From Alcaligenes ammonioxydans (lineage in GTDB: Bacteria > Pseudomonadota > Gammaproteobacteria > Burkholderiales > Burkholderiaceae_B), in assembly GCF_019343455.1 (NCBI RefSeq), contig NZ_CP049362.1, positions 3,100,001 through 3,164,000 on the forward strand: DNA of 64,000 bases, given 5' to 3'. Shown in pieces: positions 28,643 to 38,044 of the stretch. The notes under the pieces are model-generated. The model did no database searches. It was given only the letters and a program-made list of their open reading frames with translations, and had not been told where the DNA came from. A program made the translations under genes and the position numbers. Each line of letters begins with the position of its first letter. Position 1 is the first letter of the stretch.

Positions 28643-31114
28643 CTAGTCCGAACGACGCGTCTCACCCAGATCCAGCCAGACCCGACGCATGCTGGGATCT
28701 TCCGGGTCTGCGTCGTTCTGGAAGCCCAACCGCTTCATCAGGGCCTGCATGGGCGTATTGGAGGCCAGCACATAACCATCAATGTACGTCAGGCCCTGTT
28801 CGGCGGCGGCCTGAATCAACGCCTCCATCAGGGTCACACCCAGGCCGCGACGCTGCCAGGCGTCCCCAATGACCAGCGCATACTCCGCCCCCCGTCCATC
28901 ACCGTTACGCAAATAGTGGGCAAAGCCAATGATTTCGTCACGGGGATGGTTACGATTGTCCGGATTGGGGGAACGCACGGTTGCAATCAGCGCCAGCTCC
29001 CGGTCGTAGTCGATACGGGTGTAGCGCGACAGCATCCGTGGGGTCAGCTCACGCAGCATGGACACGAAACGCATGTAGCGGCTTTCATCCGACAAGCCCC
29101 GCATGAACGTCTGCAGGGCCTCGGCATCTTCCGGACGGATAGGCCGCAAGGTCCAGCGCTGTCCATCCTTGAACTGGCGCCGCTCGATCATGTGACGCGG
29201 ATAAGGATGAATCGCCATGTGGCGGTAGCCCGCCGTCTCGGGCAGCACCAGCATGGACTGCCTGCTCAGCGAGATTGAGATGCTCTTGATATACAGGCTG
29301 TTCTCGCCCGCCATGATGGGATCGAGCACAACCCGGCGCACGCCGGGCAGCTCGCTCATCAAGTCCGACAAGCGTTCCAGGACCTGCAAAAGCTGCGTCA
29401 GGACCAAAGGCGTCAGTTGCGAGGACAGGCTCTTGCGCCAAAGGGGGCTACGTTCGACCAGCTGGCGCGCCAGATACCGGTTCAGCGGAGGCAATTCGAC
29501 CGCGGGATAAGACGATGAAAGCCAATCGGCATGATCGGCTGCGCCAAAAACGGCATAAGGGCCGAGCTTGTCATCGGTCTCAAAGCGAATCCCCATCAAC
29601 GGCACATCCGGGTCGGGCTCGCCTTGATCGTGGGTCACCCGCAGATCAATCACGGGAACATGGAAATAACGCAGCAGATCACGGCACTCCTGCTCGCTGG
29701 CTTCACGGCGCTCACTTTGAATCTGCCGTACCAGCTCACGGGCAGGCTCCACCTCTGGCAAAGTGCCCAGCGGCAAAGGCGGCAGGGTTTGCTGTGACAA
29801 ATGCTGGTTGTAGTGATAACGAGCCAGCAGGTCAAAGGCGTTGGCAGCCGTATCCGGGGTACGGAAAGCAGGCGTGCCCACGCCATCGAGCAAATGACGC
29901 AAGGGGCGCATATCCGCGTCCCCAATCAGGCAAGTGATGATGGGTTTGCGCGCACTGGCCGACAACATGGCCAGCTCGCGGGATACGGCCGGCATGTCGG
30001 CCAGCGGATCGGGCGTGAGCAAGACCAGGACGCCGTCGATATCCTTGTCATCGAGCAAGGTGGAAATAACCGAATCGATGCGCATGGGCGTCAATGGCAC
30101 ATAGGTCACCACCGGGTTCTGAACCTGATCACCAGGAGCCAGGAGGTTATCCAGGGCTCGCTGGGTCGAGGGTGCCAGTTCCGGGCACGTCACTGCAGCA
30201 TCCGCCCCTAACACATCCAGGGCCATCTGCGCAGCCCCATTGCCGTTAGAGAACAGGGCAATGCGCCGCCCTTTGGGGCGACGGGTGTAAACCAGCACTT
30301 TCAGGGCCGAGAACAGCTGCACAAAATAACGTATGCGTACCGCCCCCACACGCCGCATCAAGGCATTGAACACGGCCTCGTGCGCCTCACCCTGCTGACG
30401 CTGGGCGCCAACTTTCAAGACCACCACTGGCTTGACCGCCGCCACCGCATGTAAAGCGCTGGTAAAACGACGCGAGGCCGGTGTGTGCTCCAGATACAAG
30501 GCGATGCTGTCCGTGCGTGGGTCCATGGCCAGATACTCCAGCACTTCAGGCACGTCGATCACGGCCTCGTCCCCGACGGACACAATGGCAGAAAAGCCCA
30601 GGCTGACATCTTCAGCCCAGTCCATCAAGGCCGAGGTAATCGAGCGTGACTGGGACACCAGAGCCACCCGGCCCGCCAGCGCCATTTGTGGCTCATGACT
30701 CAAATTGATGCCCAGATGCGGCCGCTGTATTCCAAACGCGCGCGGCCCCAGCACCAGGCAATTATTGATGCGCGCCCAGGATCGGGCATACACCATGTCT
30801 TCCATGGGATCGCGGGAGGCCAGATTCGAGGGCAAGAGCAGCACCACTCGGGGCTTGTGGACGCGAATCGCATCCAGCGCCTGCGGCAAGCGCACCGGCT
30901 CGATACAGACCAGCGCCAGATCCAGGCGCTGTGTACCTGTCAGCCCTTCAAGCCGGTCGGGCACGATAACCTGGGTCGCCGTAATACGGGCCTGGGTAAT
31001 GCGGCCCACCAGCCGCCCCGGCACATCCTTGATAAGCGGCAAGGGTAATGTGGATACGACCAATACCGAACGGGGCTCAAACAATGCTGTCAGACGATGC
31101 CTTAAGGCTGCCAT
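28643..31114 (-). CDS. PatZ-like protein: acyl-CoA synthetase (ADP-forming)-like region fused to GNAT acetyltransferase
   Basis: An 823-residue protein with the order CoA-binding/ligase-like domains (about 5-440), a reduced ATP-grasp-like part (about 460-630) and a C-terminal GNAT domain (about 650-815). The acetyl-CoA loop WQRRGLGVTLMEAL lies near residue 748. It matches the Pat/PatZ protein lysine acetyltransferases, which control enzymes such as acetyl-CoA synthetase. The N-terminal Rossmann loop is degenerate (SVLVVSTLPLPL instead of a GAS-type glycine loop), so the ligase half is probably regulatory. I start at ATG 31114 (MAALRHRL). Single-gene unit facing the long mgtA leader. Confidence 0.87.
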   Translation of the reverse strand: MAALRHRLTALFEPRSVLVVSTLPLPLIKDVPGRLVGRITQARITATQVIVPDRLEGLTGTQRLDLALVCIEPVRLPQALDAIRVHKPRVVLLLPSNLASRDPMEDMVYARSWARINNCLVLGPRAFGIQRPHLGINLSHEPQMALAGRVALVSQSRSITSALMDWAEDVSLGFSAIVSVGDEAVIDVPEVLEYLAMDPRTDSIALYLEHTPASRRFTSALHAVAAVKPVVVLKVGAQRQQGEAHEAVFNALMRRVGAVRIRYFVQLFSALKVLVYTRRPKGRRIALFSNGNGAAQMALDVLGADAAVTCPELAPSTQRALDNLLAPGDQVQNPVVTYVPLTPMRIDSVISTLLDDKDIDGVLVLLTPDPLADMPAVSRELAMLSASARKPIITCLIGDADMRPLRHLLDGVGTPAFRTPDTAANAFDLLARYHYNQHLSQQTLPPLPLGTLPEVEPARELVRQIQSERREASEQECRDLLRYFHVPVIDLRVTHDQGEPDPDVPLMGIRFETDDKLGPYAVFGAADHADWLSSSYPAVELPPLNRYLARQLVERSPLWRKSLSSQLTPLVLTQLLQVLERLSDLMSELPGVRRVVLDPIMAGENSLYIKSISISLSRQSMLVLPETAGYRHMAIHPYPRHMIERRQFKDGQRWTLRPIRPEDAEALQTFMRGLSDESRYMRFVSMLRELTPRMLSRYTRIDYDRELALIATVRSPNPDNRNHPRDEIIGFAHYLRNGDGRGAEYALVIGDAWQRRGLGVTLMEALIQAAAEQGLTYIDGYVLASNTPMQALMKRLGFQNDADPEDPSMRRVWLDLGETRRSD

Positions 31115-31859
31115 GATTGTTCCGCCATAAGAAGACCACACACCAAAATAAACAATTCCCTCATCTTAAGCACAGCTGTCTACAAATAAAAGAGACCGGA
31201 CTGGCGATATCTGTTTTGTGTCATACATCCGTTTTTTTTCCTCTACGAGCTATTTATATACTTTCGTATAGGATTCATACGCCAATGCCTGGGCAAAAAC
31301 CTCGCAAAGCCAGTCGCAAAGCGGCTTGCAGCACGTAAAATAACAGTCGTTCGGAAAGCGGGACCTTTCGTTCTCTCTGACAGGAAAAAACACATTATGT
31401 CCAACGACGGCAGTCGAAGAACGATGCTGCCCAAGCCCACCAGACAGACATAACCCGCGGGTTTGACTGCTGAAGCGGCTTGCGCAGCACGATCAGGAGT
31501 CAACCATGCATCGCCTTACTCATACTGGACCGATCCGGGCCCTAACCCCGTCGGGCTCGCATCTTGCCACACCTTGCCCTCGCGAGCGCGCGGTTCCCAA
31601 CCGCCGCCCCGCCCTTGCCTGGCGCATCAACACGGCTAGCCGCAAACCAGAAATCCACTGGCTTGCAAACAGTGACAAACCCCCATCAGCGCAAATAAGG
31701 CGCTGCATCTTGCGCCGCCACTAAACGTTGGCCTGACGCCGACTTAATTCGCCAGTTCTTACCTGTAGTCTGCTGACCCTCAAACCGGTCGGCAGGATCT
31801 GCTGCGTCCATCCCCCGGAATGGACGGCACAGTCACGCCTGTACCCCAGGAGCATTACC
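31115..31859 (+). promoter_or_regulatory. Long leader/control region upstream of mgtA
   Basis: About 745 bases between two divergent genes. An A+T-rich patch near 31225-31270 contains TATAC-TTTC-GTATA (31257-31270) and could be promoter DNA. Downstream lie a near-perfect direct repeat (AAGCGGCTTGCAGCACG at 31319; AAGCGGCTTGCGCAGCACG at 31473), the palindrome AACCCGCGGGTT (31452-31463) and a 72-codon ORF with a good ribosome binding site. In enterobacteria mgtA has a long Mg2+-responsive leader with a small proline-rich ORF. The likeness here is only in layout. Confidence 0.45.
31506..31724 (+). CDS. Possible leader peptide ORF upstream of mgtA
   Basis: A 72-codon ORF with AGGAG six bases before ATG 31506, the best ribosome binding site in this leader. 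The peptide is Pro/Arg/Ser-rich, with about ten prolines (TGPIRALTPSG, TPCPRERAVPNRRPA, KPPSAQIRR) and no hydrophobic segment. It ends 135 bases before mgtA. I recognise no family. It may be a translated leader whose ribosome behaviour affects mgtA expression; it could also be chance. Confidence 0.3.
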   Translation: MHRLTHTGPIRALTPSGSHLATPCPRERAVPNRRPALAWRINTASRKPEIHWLANSDKPPSAQIRRCILRRH

Positions 31860-34562
31860 ATGAGCATTCAACAACACCGTTCGCCACTGCGCTCAGTGGA
31901 CCACGACGCCAAACTGCGCACGGCTACCGAAACCGGGCTGAGCCTGGAGACGACTCTGGCCGCTGTACAGGCCAACCTGAACGGCCTGACCGATGCCGAG
32001 GCCTTGAGCCGCCTGACCGAATATGGCCCTAACGAGGTCGCACGGGACAAACCCGCCCACGCCCTGATTCAGCTGGCCCTGGCCTTCAAGAACCCCTTTA
32101 TCGCGGTGCTGATGGTGCTGGCTGCGGTCAGCGCCGTCACTGACATCATCCTGCCCATGCGTTCGGGCGAAGCAGCGGACTACACCGGCGTGCTGATTAT
32201 TGTGGTCATGGTCACCTTGAGCGGCCTGCTGCGTTTCTGGCAGGAATATCGTTCCGGCAAAGCCGCCCAGGCCCTGAAAGCCATGGTGCGTACCACCGCC
32301 AGCGTGCAGCGACGCTCCACCGTCTCCAGCGCGACCGTATTGCGCGAAATCCCCATGAGCCAGATCGTGCCCGGCGATATCGTCCGCCTGTCGGCGGGCG
32401 ACATGGTCCCGGCCGATCTTCGACTGATCGAGTCTCGCGATCTGTTCGTCAGTCAGGCCGCGCTGACCGGTGAAGCACTGCCGGTCGAAAAGTACGATGT
32501 CTTTAGCGCCGTCAGCAGCAAAAGCGCCACGGCACCCCGTGCCCAGACCGGCGTGCTGGAACAGAACAACCTGTGCTTTATGGGCACCAACGTGGTCAGC
32601 GGTACGGCCACGGCAGTCGTGGTGGCCACCGGCGCGAAAACCTACTTTGGCTCGCTGGCCAAAGCTATTGTCGGTTCGCGCGCCGAGACTGCTTTTGACC
32701 GGGGCGTGAACAGCGTTAGCTGGCTGCTGATTCGCTTCATGCTGGTCATGGTGCCTGTTGTGCTGCTGATCAACGGTTTTTCCAAAGGCGACTGGACTGA
32801 AGCCTTCCTGTTCGCACTGGCCGTTGCCGTCGGCCTGACCCCTGAAATGCTGCCCATGATTGTGTCCTCCAACCTGGCTAAAGGCGCGGTTGCCATGGCC
32901 AAGAGCAAGGTGGTGGTCAAACGCCTGAACGCGATCCAGAACTTTGGCGCCATGGACATACTATGCACCGACAAGACCGGCACCCTGACGCAAGATCGGA
33001 TTATTCTGGAGCACCATCTGGGTCTGGATGATCGTAACTGCCCACGCATTCTGGAATTGGCCTTGCTCAATAGCCTGCACCAAAGTGGCGTCAAGAACCT
33101 GATGGACCAGGCCGTGCTGCGTTTTGCACAAAAGACCCCATCTGCCCTGCAAGCAATCGGTTCCTATCGCAAGATCGATGAACTGCCTTTCGATTTTGTG
33201 CGACGCCGCCTGTCGGTCGTGGTGCAAAACCCGCAAGGCGAACAGCTCATGGTTTGCAAAGGCGCCGTGGAGGAAATGCTCAGCGTCGCCACCCATCTGC
33301 AAGACGGCGACCAGCGCCGCCTACTGGACACCGAGCAGCGGGCCCGTCTGCTGAAAATGGCTTACCGCTACAACTCGGACGGCTTTCGTGTCTTGCTGAT
33401 TGCCACTCGCCGCATTCCTGTCGAACAGGCCAAGAGCCGTTACGAAGCCCAGGACGAGTGCCAGATGACGGTGCAAGGCTTGCTGACCTTTCTGGACCCA
33501 CCAAAGGAAAGTGCTGCCCAGGCGATTGCCGCCCTGACCGAGCACGGTGTGGCCGTGAAAGTCCTGACCGGCGACAACGAAATCATTACCGCGAAAATCT
33601 GCCGTGAAGTGGGCCTGGAGCCCGGCCAGCCTTTGCTTGGACCTGATATCGAACGCATGCAAGAGCCCGATCTGCGTTGCGCTGTCGAGCGCCACTCGGT
33701 ATTTGCAAAACTGACGCCGCTGCAAAAGTCGCGTGTTCTCAAAGCGCTGCAGGCCAATGGTCATACCGTCGGTTTTCTGGGCGATGGCATCAACGACGCC
33801 CCCGCCCTGCGTGATGCCGACGTGGGCATTTCGGTAGATAGCGGCACGGATATTGCCAAAGAGTCGGCGGACATCATCTTGCTGGAAAAGAGCCTGCTGG
33901 TTCTGGAAGAAGGCGTAATCAAAGGCCGCGAGACTTTTGGCAACATCATCAAGTACCTGAACATGACGGCCAGCTCCAACTTTGGCAATGTGTTCTCCGT
34001 GTTGGTGGCCAGCGCCTTCATCCCTTTCCTGCCCATGCTGGCCATCCACTTGCTGATTCAGAATCTGCTCTACGATATCTCCCAACTGGCTTTGCCCTGG
34101 GACCGCATGGACAAGGATTTTCTGCGCAAGCCCCGCAAATGGGATGCCAAAAACATTGGCCGCTTCATGATCTGGATCGGGCCGACCTCGTCCATCTTCG
34201 ACATCACCACCTTTGTCTTGATGTGGTACGTATTTGGGGCAAATACGCCCGCAGTGCAATCGCTGTTTCAGTCCGGCTGGTTTATTGAAGGCTTGCTCTC
34301 GCAGACACTGGTTGTTCACATGCTACGTACGCAAAAAATCCCCTTCATCCAAAGCACAGCGGCCCTGCCTGTGATGCTGATGACCTTCCTGATCGCCGCT
34401 GTTGGCATCTACCTGCCCTTCTCCGGCGTGGGTGCCATGGTGGGCCTGCAGCCTTTGCCTTGGGAGTATTTCCCATGGCTGGTCGGCACCTTGCTGACTT
34501 ACTGCCTGGTCGCACAAGGTATGAAAATGCTGTACATCCGCCGCTTTGGTCAGTGGTTCTAA
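31860..34562 (+). CDS. mgtA: Magnesium-translocating P-type ATPase
   Basis: A 900-residue P3B-type ATPase that imports Mg2+ across the inner membrane. Motifs: TGEALPVEK in the actuator domain (about 203), the phosphorylated aspartate D371 in DKTGTLTQD, TGDNEIITAKICREVG (about 567) and the hinge GDGINDAPALRDADVGIS (about 640). About ten membrane segments are present and the length equals the family norm. AGGAG precedes ATG 31860. A sensor kinase and response regulator follow on the same strand, suggesting joint control. Confidence 0.96.
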   Translation: MSIQQHRSPLRSVDHDAKLRTATETGLSLETTLAAVQANLNGLTDAEALSRLTEYGPNEVARDKPAHALIQLALAFKNPFIAVLMVLAAVSAVTDIILPMRSGEAADYTGVLIIVVMVTLSGLLRFWQEYRSGKAAQALKAMVRTTASVQRRSTVSSATVLREIPMSQIVPGDIVRLSAGDMVPADLRLIESRDLFVSQAALTGEALPVEKYDVFSAVSSKSATAPRAQTGVLEQNNLCFMGTNVVSGTATAVVVATGAKTYFGSLAKAIVGSRAETAFDRGVNSVSWLLIRFMLVMVPVVLLINGFSKGDWTEAFLFALAVAVGLTPEMLPMIVSSNLAKGAVAMAKSKVVVKRLNAIQNFGAMDILCTDKTGTLTQDRIILEHHLGLDDRNCPRILELALLNSLHQSGVKNLMDQAVLRFAQKTPSALQAIGSYRKIDELPFDFVRRRLSVVVQNPQGEQLMVCKGAVEEMLSVATHLQDGDQRRLLDTEQRARLLKMAYRYNSDGFRVLLIATRRIPVEQAKSRYEAQDECQMTVQGLLTFLDPPKESAAQAIAALTEHGVAVKVLTGDNEIITAKICREVGLEPGQPLLGPDIERMQEPDLRCAVERHSVFAKLTPLQKSRVLKALQANGHTVGFLGDGINDAPALRDADVGISVDSGTDIAKESADIILLEKSLLVLEEGVIKGRETFGNIIKYLNMTASSNFGNVFSVLVASAFIPFLPMLAIHLLIQNLLYDISQLALPWDRMDKDFLRKPRKWDAKNIGRFMIWIGPTSSIFDITTFVLMWYVFGANTPAVQSLFQSGWFIEGLLSQTLVVHMLRTQKIPFIQSTAALPVMLMTFLIAAVGIYLPFSGVGAMVGLQPLPWEYFPWLVGTLLTYCLVAQGMKMLYIRRFGQWF

Positions 34563-34574
34563 GACTGACAGGCC

Positions 34575-34604
34575 GGGGCTCCCCGCCATCCTGGCGGGAG
34601 CCCG
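34575..34604 (+). repeat. GC-rich hairpin between mgtA and the kinase gene
   Basis: GGGCTCCCCGCCA pairs with TGGCGGGAGCCC around TCC, 13 bases past the mgtA stop. No T run follows, so it may reduce rather than end readthrough into the two-component genes. Confidence 0.45.
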
Positions 34605-34692
34605 GGCCCTGACCTGTAATCAGACACAAGCCCAGGTATATGATGACGGCACGACGGACACGATCCTGCTGCCTGACCTGGACACGAACGAT

Positions 34693-35772
34693 ATGAAACC
34701 ACCCTTTAGCGCCTTGTCGAGCAACACCTACCGCGCCTTGGCCCTGGTGGGCCTGTGTATTTTAATGGTGCTGGTCTTTATCGCCGACACCGTGACCAAC
34801 TATGCAATTGCTGCCGCTGTCTTTCATACGCCGCTGCTGCTGATTGCGATTCGTTTTCTGTCTGCGCGGCTGGTCATTGCACTGACCGGCATCAGCATGG
34901 CGCTGACCGTAGTCAGTGTCCTGCTGACTCGTTCGGGCGATTACGACGTGGGCCTGATCAATACCGGAATCAGCCTTGTTGCCATTGCGGTCACTGCGTA
35001 CCTGGGCCTCAAGCTCAAATCCGTGCAGGCAGCCGCCCATGAAACGCGTGAACATTTGCTGCGCCTGTCTCGCTTGACCACTCTGGGGCAACTGAGCACC
35101 TCGATTGCCCATGAAGTCAGCCAGCCCCTGGCCGCCATCAACAGCAGCGCCGGTGCCTGCCAACGCTGGCTGGAGGCTTCGCCGCCCAATATAGAGAAAG
35201 CCCAAGCTGCCGCACAGCGAATCGTCTACGACGCACAGCGCGCCAAAGATGTGCTGGATCGGGTGCGCAGCATTACCCGCAACGAGGCGCCCGCCAGCAG
35301 TGCTTTTGATTTGAACCTGGCCTTGACCGAACTGCTCAGCCTGTCGAGTGGCGAGATGCAACACCATCATATTGACCTGCGTCTGGCCTTGCAGACTGAC
35401 TTGCCCCCCGTCTATGCGGATCGCGTACAGATTCAGCAAGTAATGGCCAATCTGCTGCTCAATGCCATTGAAGCGCTCAGCCCTCCTTCGAGTTCCCACG
35501 CCGCGTGCATCAGCATAGAAACCAGCTTCCTGCCCGGTGACAAACCTCAGACTGGCAAGGTGCTCTTTTCCATTAAAGACAATGGACCGGGTTTATCCGG
35601 CACCCAATTGTCTGAGCTGTTTAATACGTTCTGGACCACCAAACCCACTGGGCTGGGGCTGGGCCTGACCATCAGCCGCACGATTATCGATGCCAATAAC
35701 GGCCATATCTGGGCCACCCATCAAACCGACGGCGGCGCAGCCTTTCACTTCACCTTACCTTTGGCGCCATGA
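34693..35772 (+). CDS. Membrane sensor histidine kinase
   Basis: A 359-residue kinase. The first 115 residues form about four membrane segments with very short loops, so the signal is probably sensed in or at the membrane. The phosphorylated histidine is H140 in STSIAHEVSQPLAAINSS. The ATPase domain shows MANLLLNAIEAL (N box, about 250), KDNGPGLSG (about 296) and GLGLGLTISRTII (about 320). It resembles FixL/DctB-type kinases. ATG 34693 is chosen; no strong ribosome binding site is seen. It overlaps the regulator gene by four bases (ATGA). Confidence 0.9.
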   Translation: MKPPFSALSSNTYRALALVGLCILMVLVFIADTVTNYAIAAAVFHTPLLLIAIRFLSARLVIALTGISMALTVVSVLLTRSGDYDVGLINTGISLVAIAVTAYLGLKLKSVQAAAHETREHLLRLSRLTTLGQLSTSIAHEVSQPLAAINSSAGACQRWLEASPPNIEKAQAAAQRIVYDAQRAKDVLDRVRSITRNEAPASSAFDLNLALTELLSLSSGEMQHHHIDLRLALQTDLPPVYADRVQIQQVMANLLLNAIEALSPPSSSHAACISIETSFLPGDKPQTGKVLFSIKDNGPGLSGTQLSELFNTFWTTKPTGLGLGLTISRTIIDANNGHIWATHQTDGGAAFHFTLPLAP

Positions 35773-36410
35773 CAGACAACCTGGACTCTTCTTTGACCAC
35801 GCCCACGGTCTATATCATTGATGATGACCCTTCAATTCGCGCCGCTCTGGACGATCTGCTGGCCAGTGTGGGAGTAAAGGCACTGAGCTTTGCCTCTACC
35901 CGCGATTTTCTGGCTCATCCGCTGTCCGATGCGCCCGCCTGTCTGGTGCTGGATGTGCGCATGCCCGAACAAAGCGGCACGGACTTTCATGCACAGATGG
36001 CATCACGCGGTTTGCATATGCCGGTCATATTCATGACCGGTCATGGTGATATTCATATGGCGGTCAAAGCGATCAAACAGGGGGCCTGGGACTTCCTGAC
36101 CAAGCCTTTTATAGATCAGGCTCTGATTGATGCCGTGCAGTCCGCCCTGGCAGCCGATGCCCAGCGCAAGGAACAAGCCAGGTCCCGGCTGACCTTGCAG
36201 CAGCGCTGGGACAGCCTGAACCCCGGCGAGCGTGATGTGTTTGTGCGTGTGGTACAGGGCTTGCTGAACAAACAAATTGCCGCCGAACTGAATGTGAAGG
36301 AAGTCACGGTCAAAGTGCGACGCGCCCGTGTCATGCAGAAAATGCAGGCTGGCTCTCTGGCAGAGCTGGTGCGGCAATTCGATCAGCTCAATGCGGAGAC
36401 AGGGCCGTAA
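35769..36410 (+). CDS. FixJ-family response regulator
   Basis: A 213-residue regulator paired with the kinase before it. The receiver domain has acidic residues DDD (18-20), phosphoacceptor D62 in LVLDVRMPEQSG, T90 in FMTGHGD and K112 in FLTKPF. The C-terminal LuxR-type helix-turn-helix is at about 150-205 (LLNKQIAAELNVKEVTVKVR). It would activate sigma-70 promoters when phosphorylated, perhaps including mgtA; that link is inference from gene order. Confidence 0.92.
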   Translation: MTDNLDSSLTTPTVYIIDDDPSIRAALDDLLASVGVKALSFASTRDFLAHPLSDAPACLVLDVRMPEQSGTDFHAQMASRGLHMPVIFMTGHGDIHMAVKAIKQGAWDFLTKPFIDQALIDAVQSALAADAQRKEQARSRLTLQQRWDSLNPGERDVFVRVVQGLLNKQIAAELNVKEVTVKVRRARVMQKMQAGSLAELVRQFDQLNAETGP

Positions 36411-36513
36411 GCCCGTTCTGGCCGGCAGTTCTTTTTTAGTTCACGCACTGGGTTAAAATATACAGATTCGGTCCCGCATGGGGGCTTTACAAGGTCAAGG
36501 CCACACACAAGTT

Positions 36514-37923
36514 ATGAGCACGTCTACTTCCAACGTCATCCGCACCCGTTTCGCCCCCTCTCCCACCGGTTACCTGCATCTGGGCGGCGCGCGTACTGCC
36601 CTGTTTTCCTGGGCTTTTGCCCGCCATCATCAAGGCACCTTTGTGCTGCGCATTGAAGATACAGATCTGGAGCGTTCCACCCCCGAGGCGGTGCAAGGCA
36701 TTCTGGATGGCATGCAGTGGCTGGGCCTGGATGCAGACGAAGGCCCTTTCTACCAGATGCAGCGCATGGACCGCTACCGCGAGGTCATCGCCCAGTTGCT
36801 GAAGGACGGCCATGCTTATTACTGCTACAGCAGCCCGGAGGAAGTGGAGGCCATGCGCGAAAAAGCGCGGGCCATGGGCCAAAAGCCACGCTACGATGGA
36901 ACCTGGCGCCCTGAAGCCGGCAAGCAATTGCCGGCCATTCCTGCCGACCGCAAGCCTGTGGTGCGTTTCAAAAGCCCGCAGGCTGGCGCAACCAGCTGGG
37001 ACGACATGGTCAAGGGCCGCATCAGTTTTGACAATAGCGAACTGGACGATCTGGTCATTGCCCGTCCTGACGGTACGCCAACCTATAACTTTTGCGTGGT
37101 GGTAGACGATTGGGACATGGCAATCACACATGTGATCCGCGGCGATGACCATGTCAACAACACCCCTCGTCAGATTGTGATCTTGCAGGCCCTGGGCGCA
37201 ACCCTGCCCGAATACGGCCATGTGCCCATGATTCTGGGTCCCGATGGCGAAAAGCTCTCCAAGCGTCACGGTGCGGTCAGCATCATGGATTACGACAAGG
37301 ACGGTTATCTGCCTGAAGCCATGATCAATTACCTGGCCCGTTTGGGCTGGAGCCATGGTGATGACGAGCTGTTCACTCGCGAGCAGTTGGTAGAGTGGTT
37401 TGATACGCGCAGTCTGAGCAAGTCGGCTTCGCAGTGGGACCCCAAGAAGTTGAACTGGGTCAATGCCCACTACATCAAGGCCAGTGACAATGCAGATCTG
37501 GCCGAACGTGTCGCGCCACGTATCGAGGCCCTGGGTGGCAAAACGGATGGCCAGGATCTGCCCGGCATCATGGGTTTGTTGAAAGACCGTGCCGAGACCT
37601 TGAATCAGCTGGCTGAGGGCGCCTTATTGTTCTGCCGTCCTTTCGAGCCTGCCAGCGATGAACTGATGGCGGAGGTCCTGACACCGGAGGCCCGTGTCCT
37701 GCTGCGCGATTTTGCCAATAAGGCGATCAGCTTGCCGCAATGGAATACAGAAAACCTGGCCGCCTTGATCAAGCAGGTCCTGGCCGAACACAACGTAAAA
37801 ATGCCCAAATTGGCCATTCCTTTGCGGGTTGCCGTAACAGGCCAGAAGCAAACGCCTGCCGTGGATGCCGTGCTGGCATTGGTGGGACGCGATAAAGTAT
37901 TGGGACGACTGGCAGGTTTGTAA
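36514..37923 (+). CDS. gltX: Glutamyl-tRNA synthetase
   Basis: A 469-residue class I aminoacyl-tRNA synthetase charging tRNA-Glu. The HIGH-type motif is [18 protein letters not shown] (about 11-28) and the KMSKS-type loop is [15 protein letters not shown] (about 247-261). The start at 36514 ([19 protein letters not shown]) matches the family; an in-frame ATG at 36478 would add 12 atypical residues. An A+T-rich TTAAAATATACAG at 36453-36465 is probably the -10 region. Followed by a shared terminator. Confidence 0.97.
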   Translation: MSTSTSNVIRTRFAPSPTGYLHLGGARTALFSWAFARHHQGTFVLRIEDTDLERSTPEAVQGILDGMQWLGLDADEGPFYQMQRMDRYREVIAQLLKDGHAYYCYSSPEEVEAMREKARAMGQKPRYDGTWRPEAGKQLPAIPADRKPVVRFKSPQAGATSWDDMVKGRISFDNSELDDLVIARPDGTPTYNFCVVVDDWDMAITHVIRGDDHVNNTPRQIVILQALGATLPEYGHVPMILGPDGEKLSKRHGAVSIMDYDKDGYLPEAMINYLARLGWSHGDDELFTREQLVEWFDTRSLSKSASQWDPKKLNWVNAHYIKASDNADLAERVAPRIEALGGKTDGQDLPGIMGLLKDRAETLNQLAEGALLFCRPFEPASDELMAEVLTPEARVLLRDFANKAISLPQWNTENLAALIKQVLAEHNVKMPKLAIPLRVAVTGQKQTPAVDAVLALVGRDKVLGRLAGL

Positions 37924-37942
37924 AAAACCGCGGGCACCGATG

Positions 37943-37974
37943 AAAAAGGGCATCTCAAGCGAGATGCCCTTTTT
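37943..37974. terminator. Bidirectional terminator between gltX and the yaeQ-type gene
   Basis: AAAAAGGGCATCTC, loop AAGC, GAGATGCCCTTTTT: a nine-base GC-rich core with A and T runs on both sides, between convergent genes. Confidence 0.92.
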
Positions 37975-38044
37975 GTTTCAACCCGTTCTTGTCGCCTCAA
38001 CCAAAGCGCTGCGCGACGCATGGCCGCTGTCTTTTAGGGCTCGT

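Noticed and set aside
31820..32032. Short frame MDGTVTPVPQEHYHEH overlapping the mgtA start
   Set aside because: No spaced ribosome binding site and most of it lies inside mgtA in another frame; the 31506 ORF is the better leader candidate.
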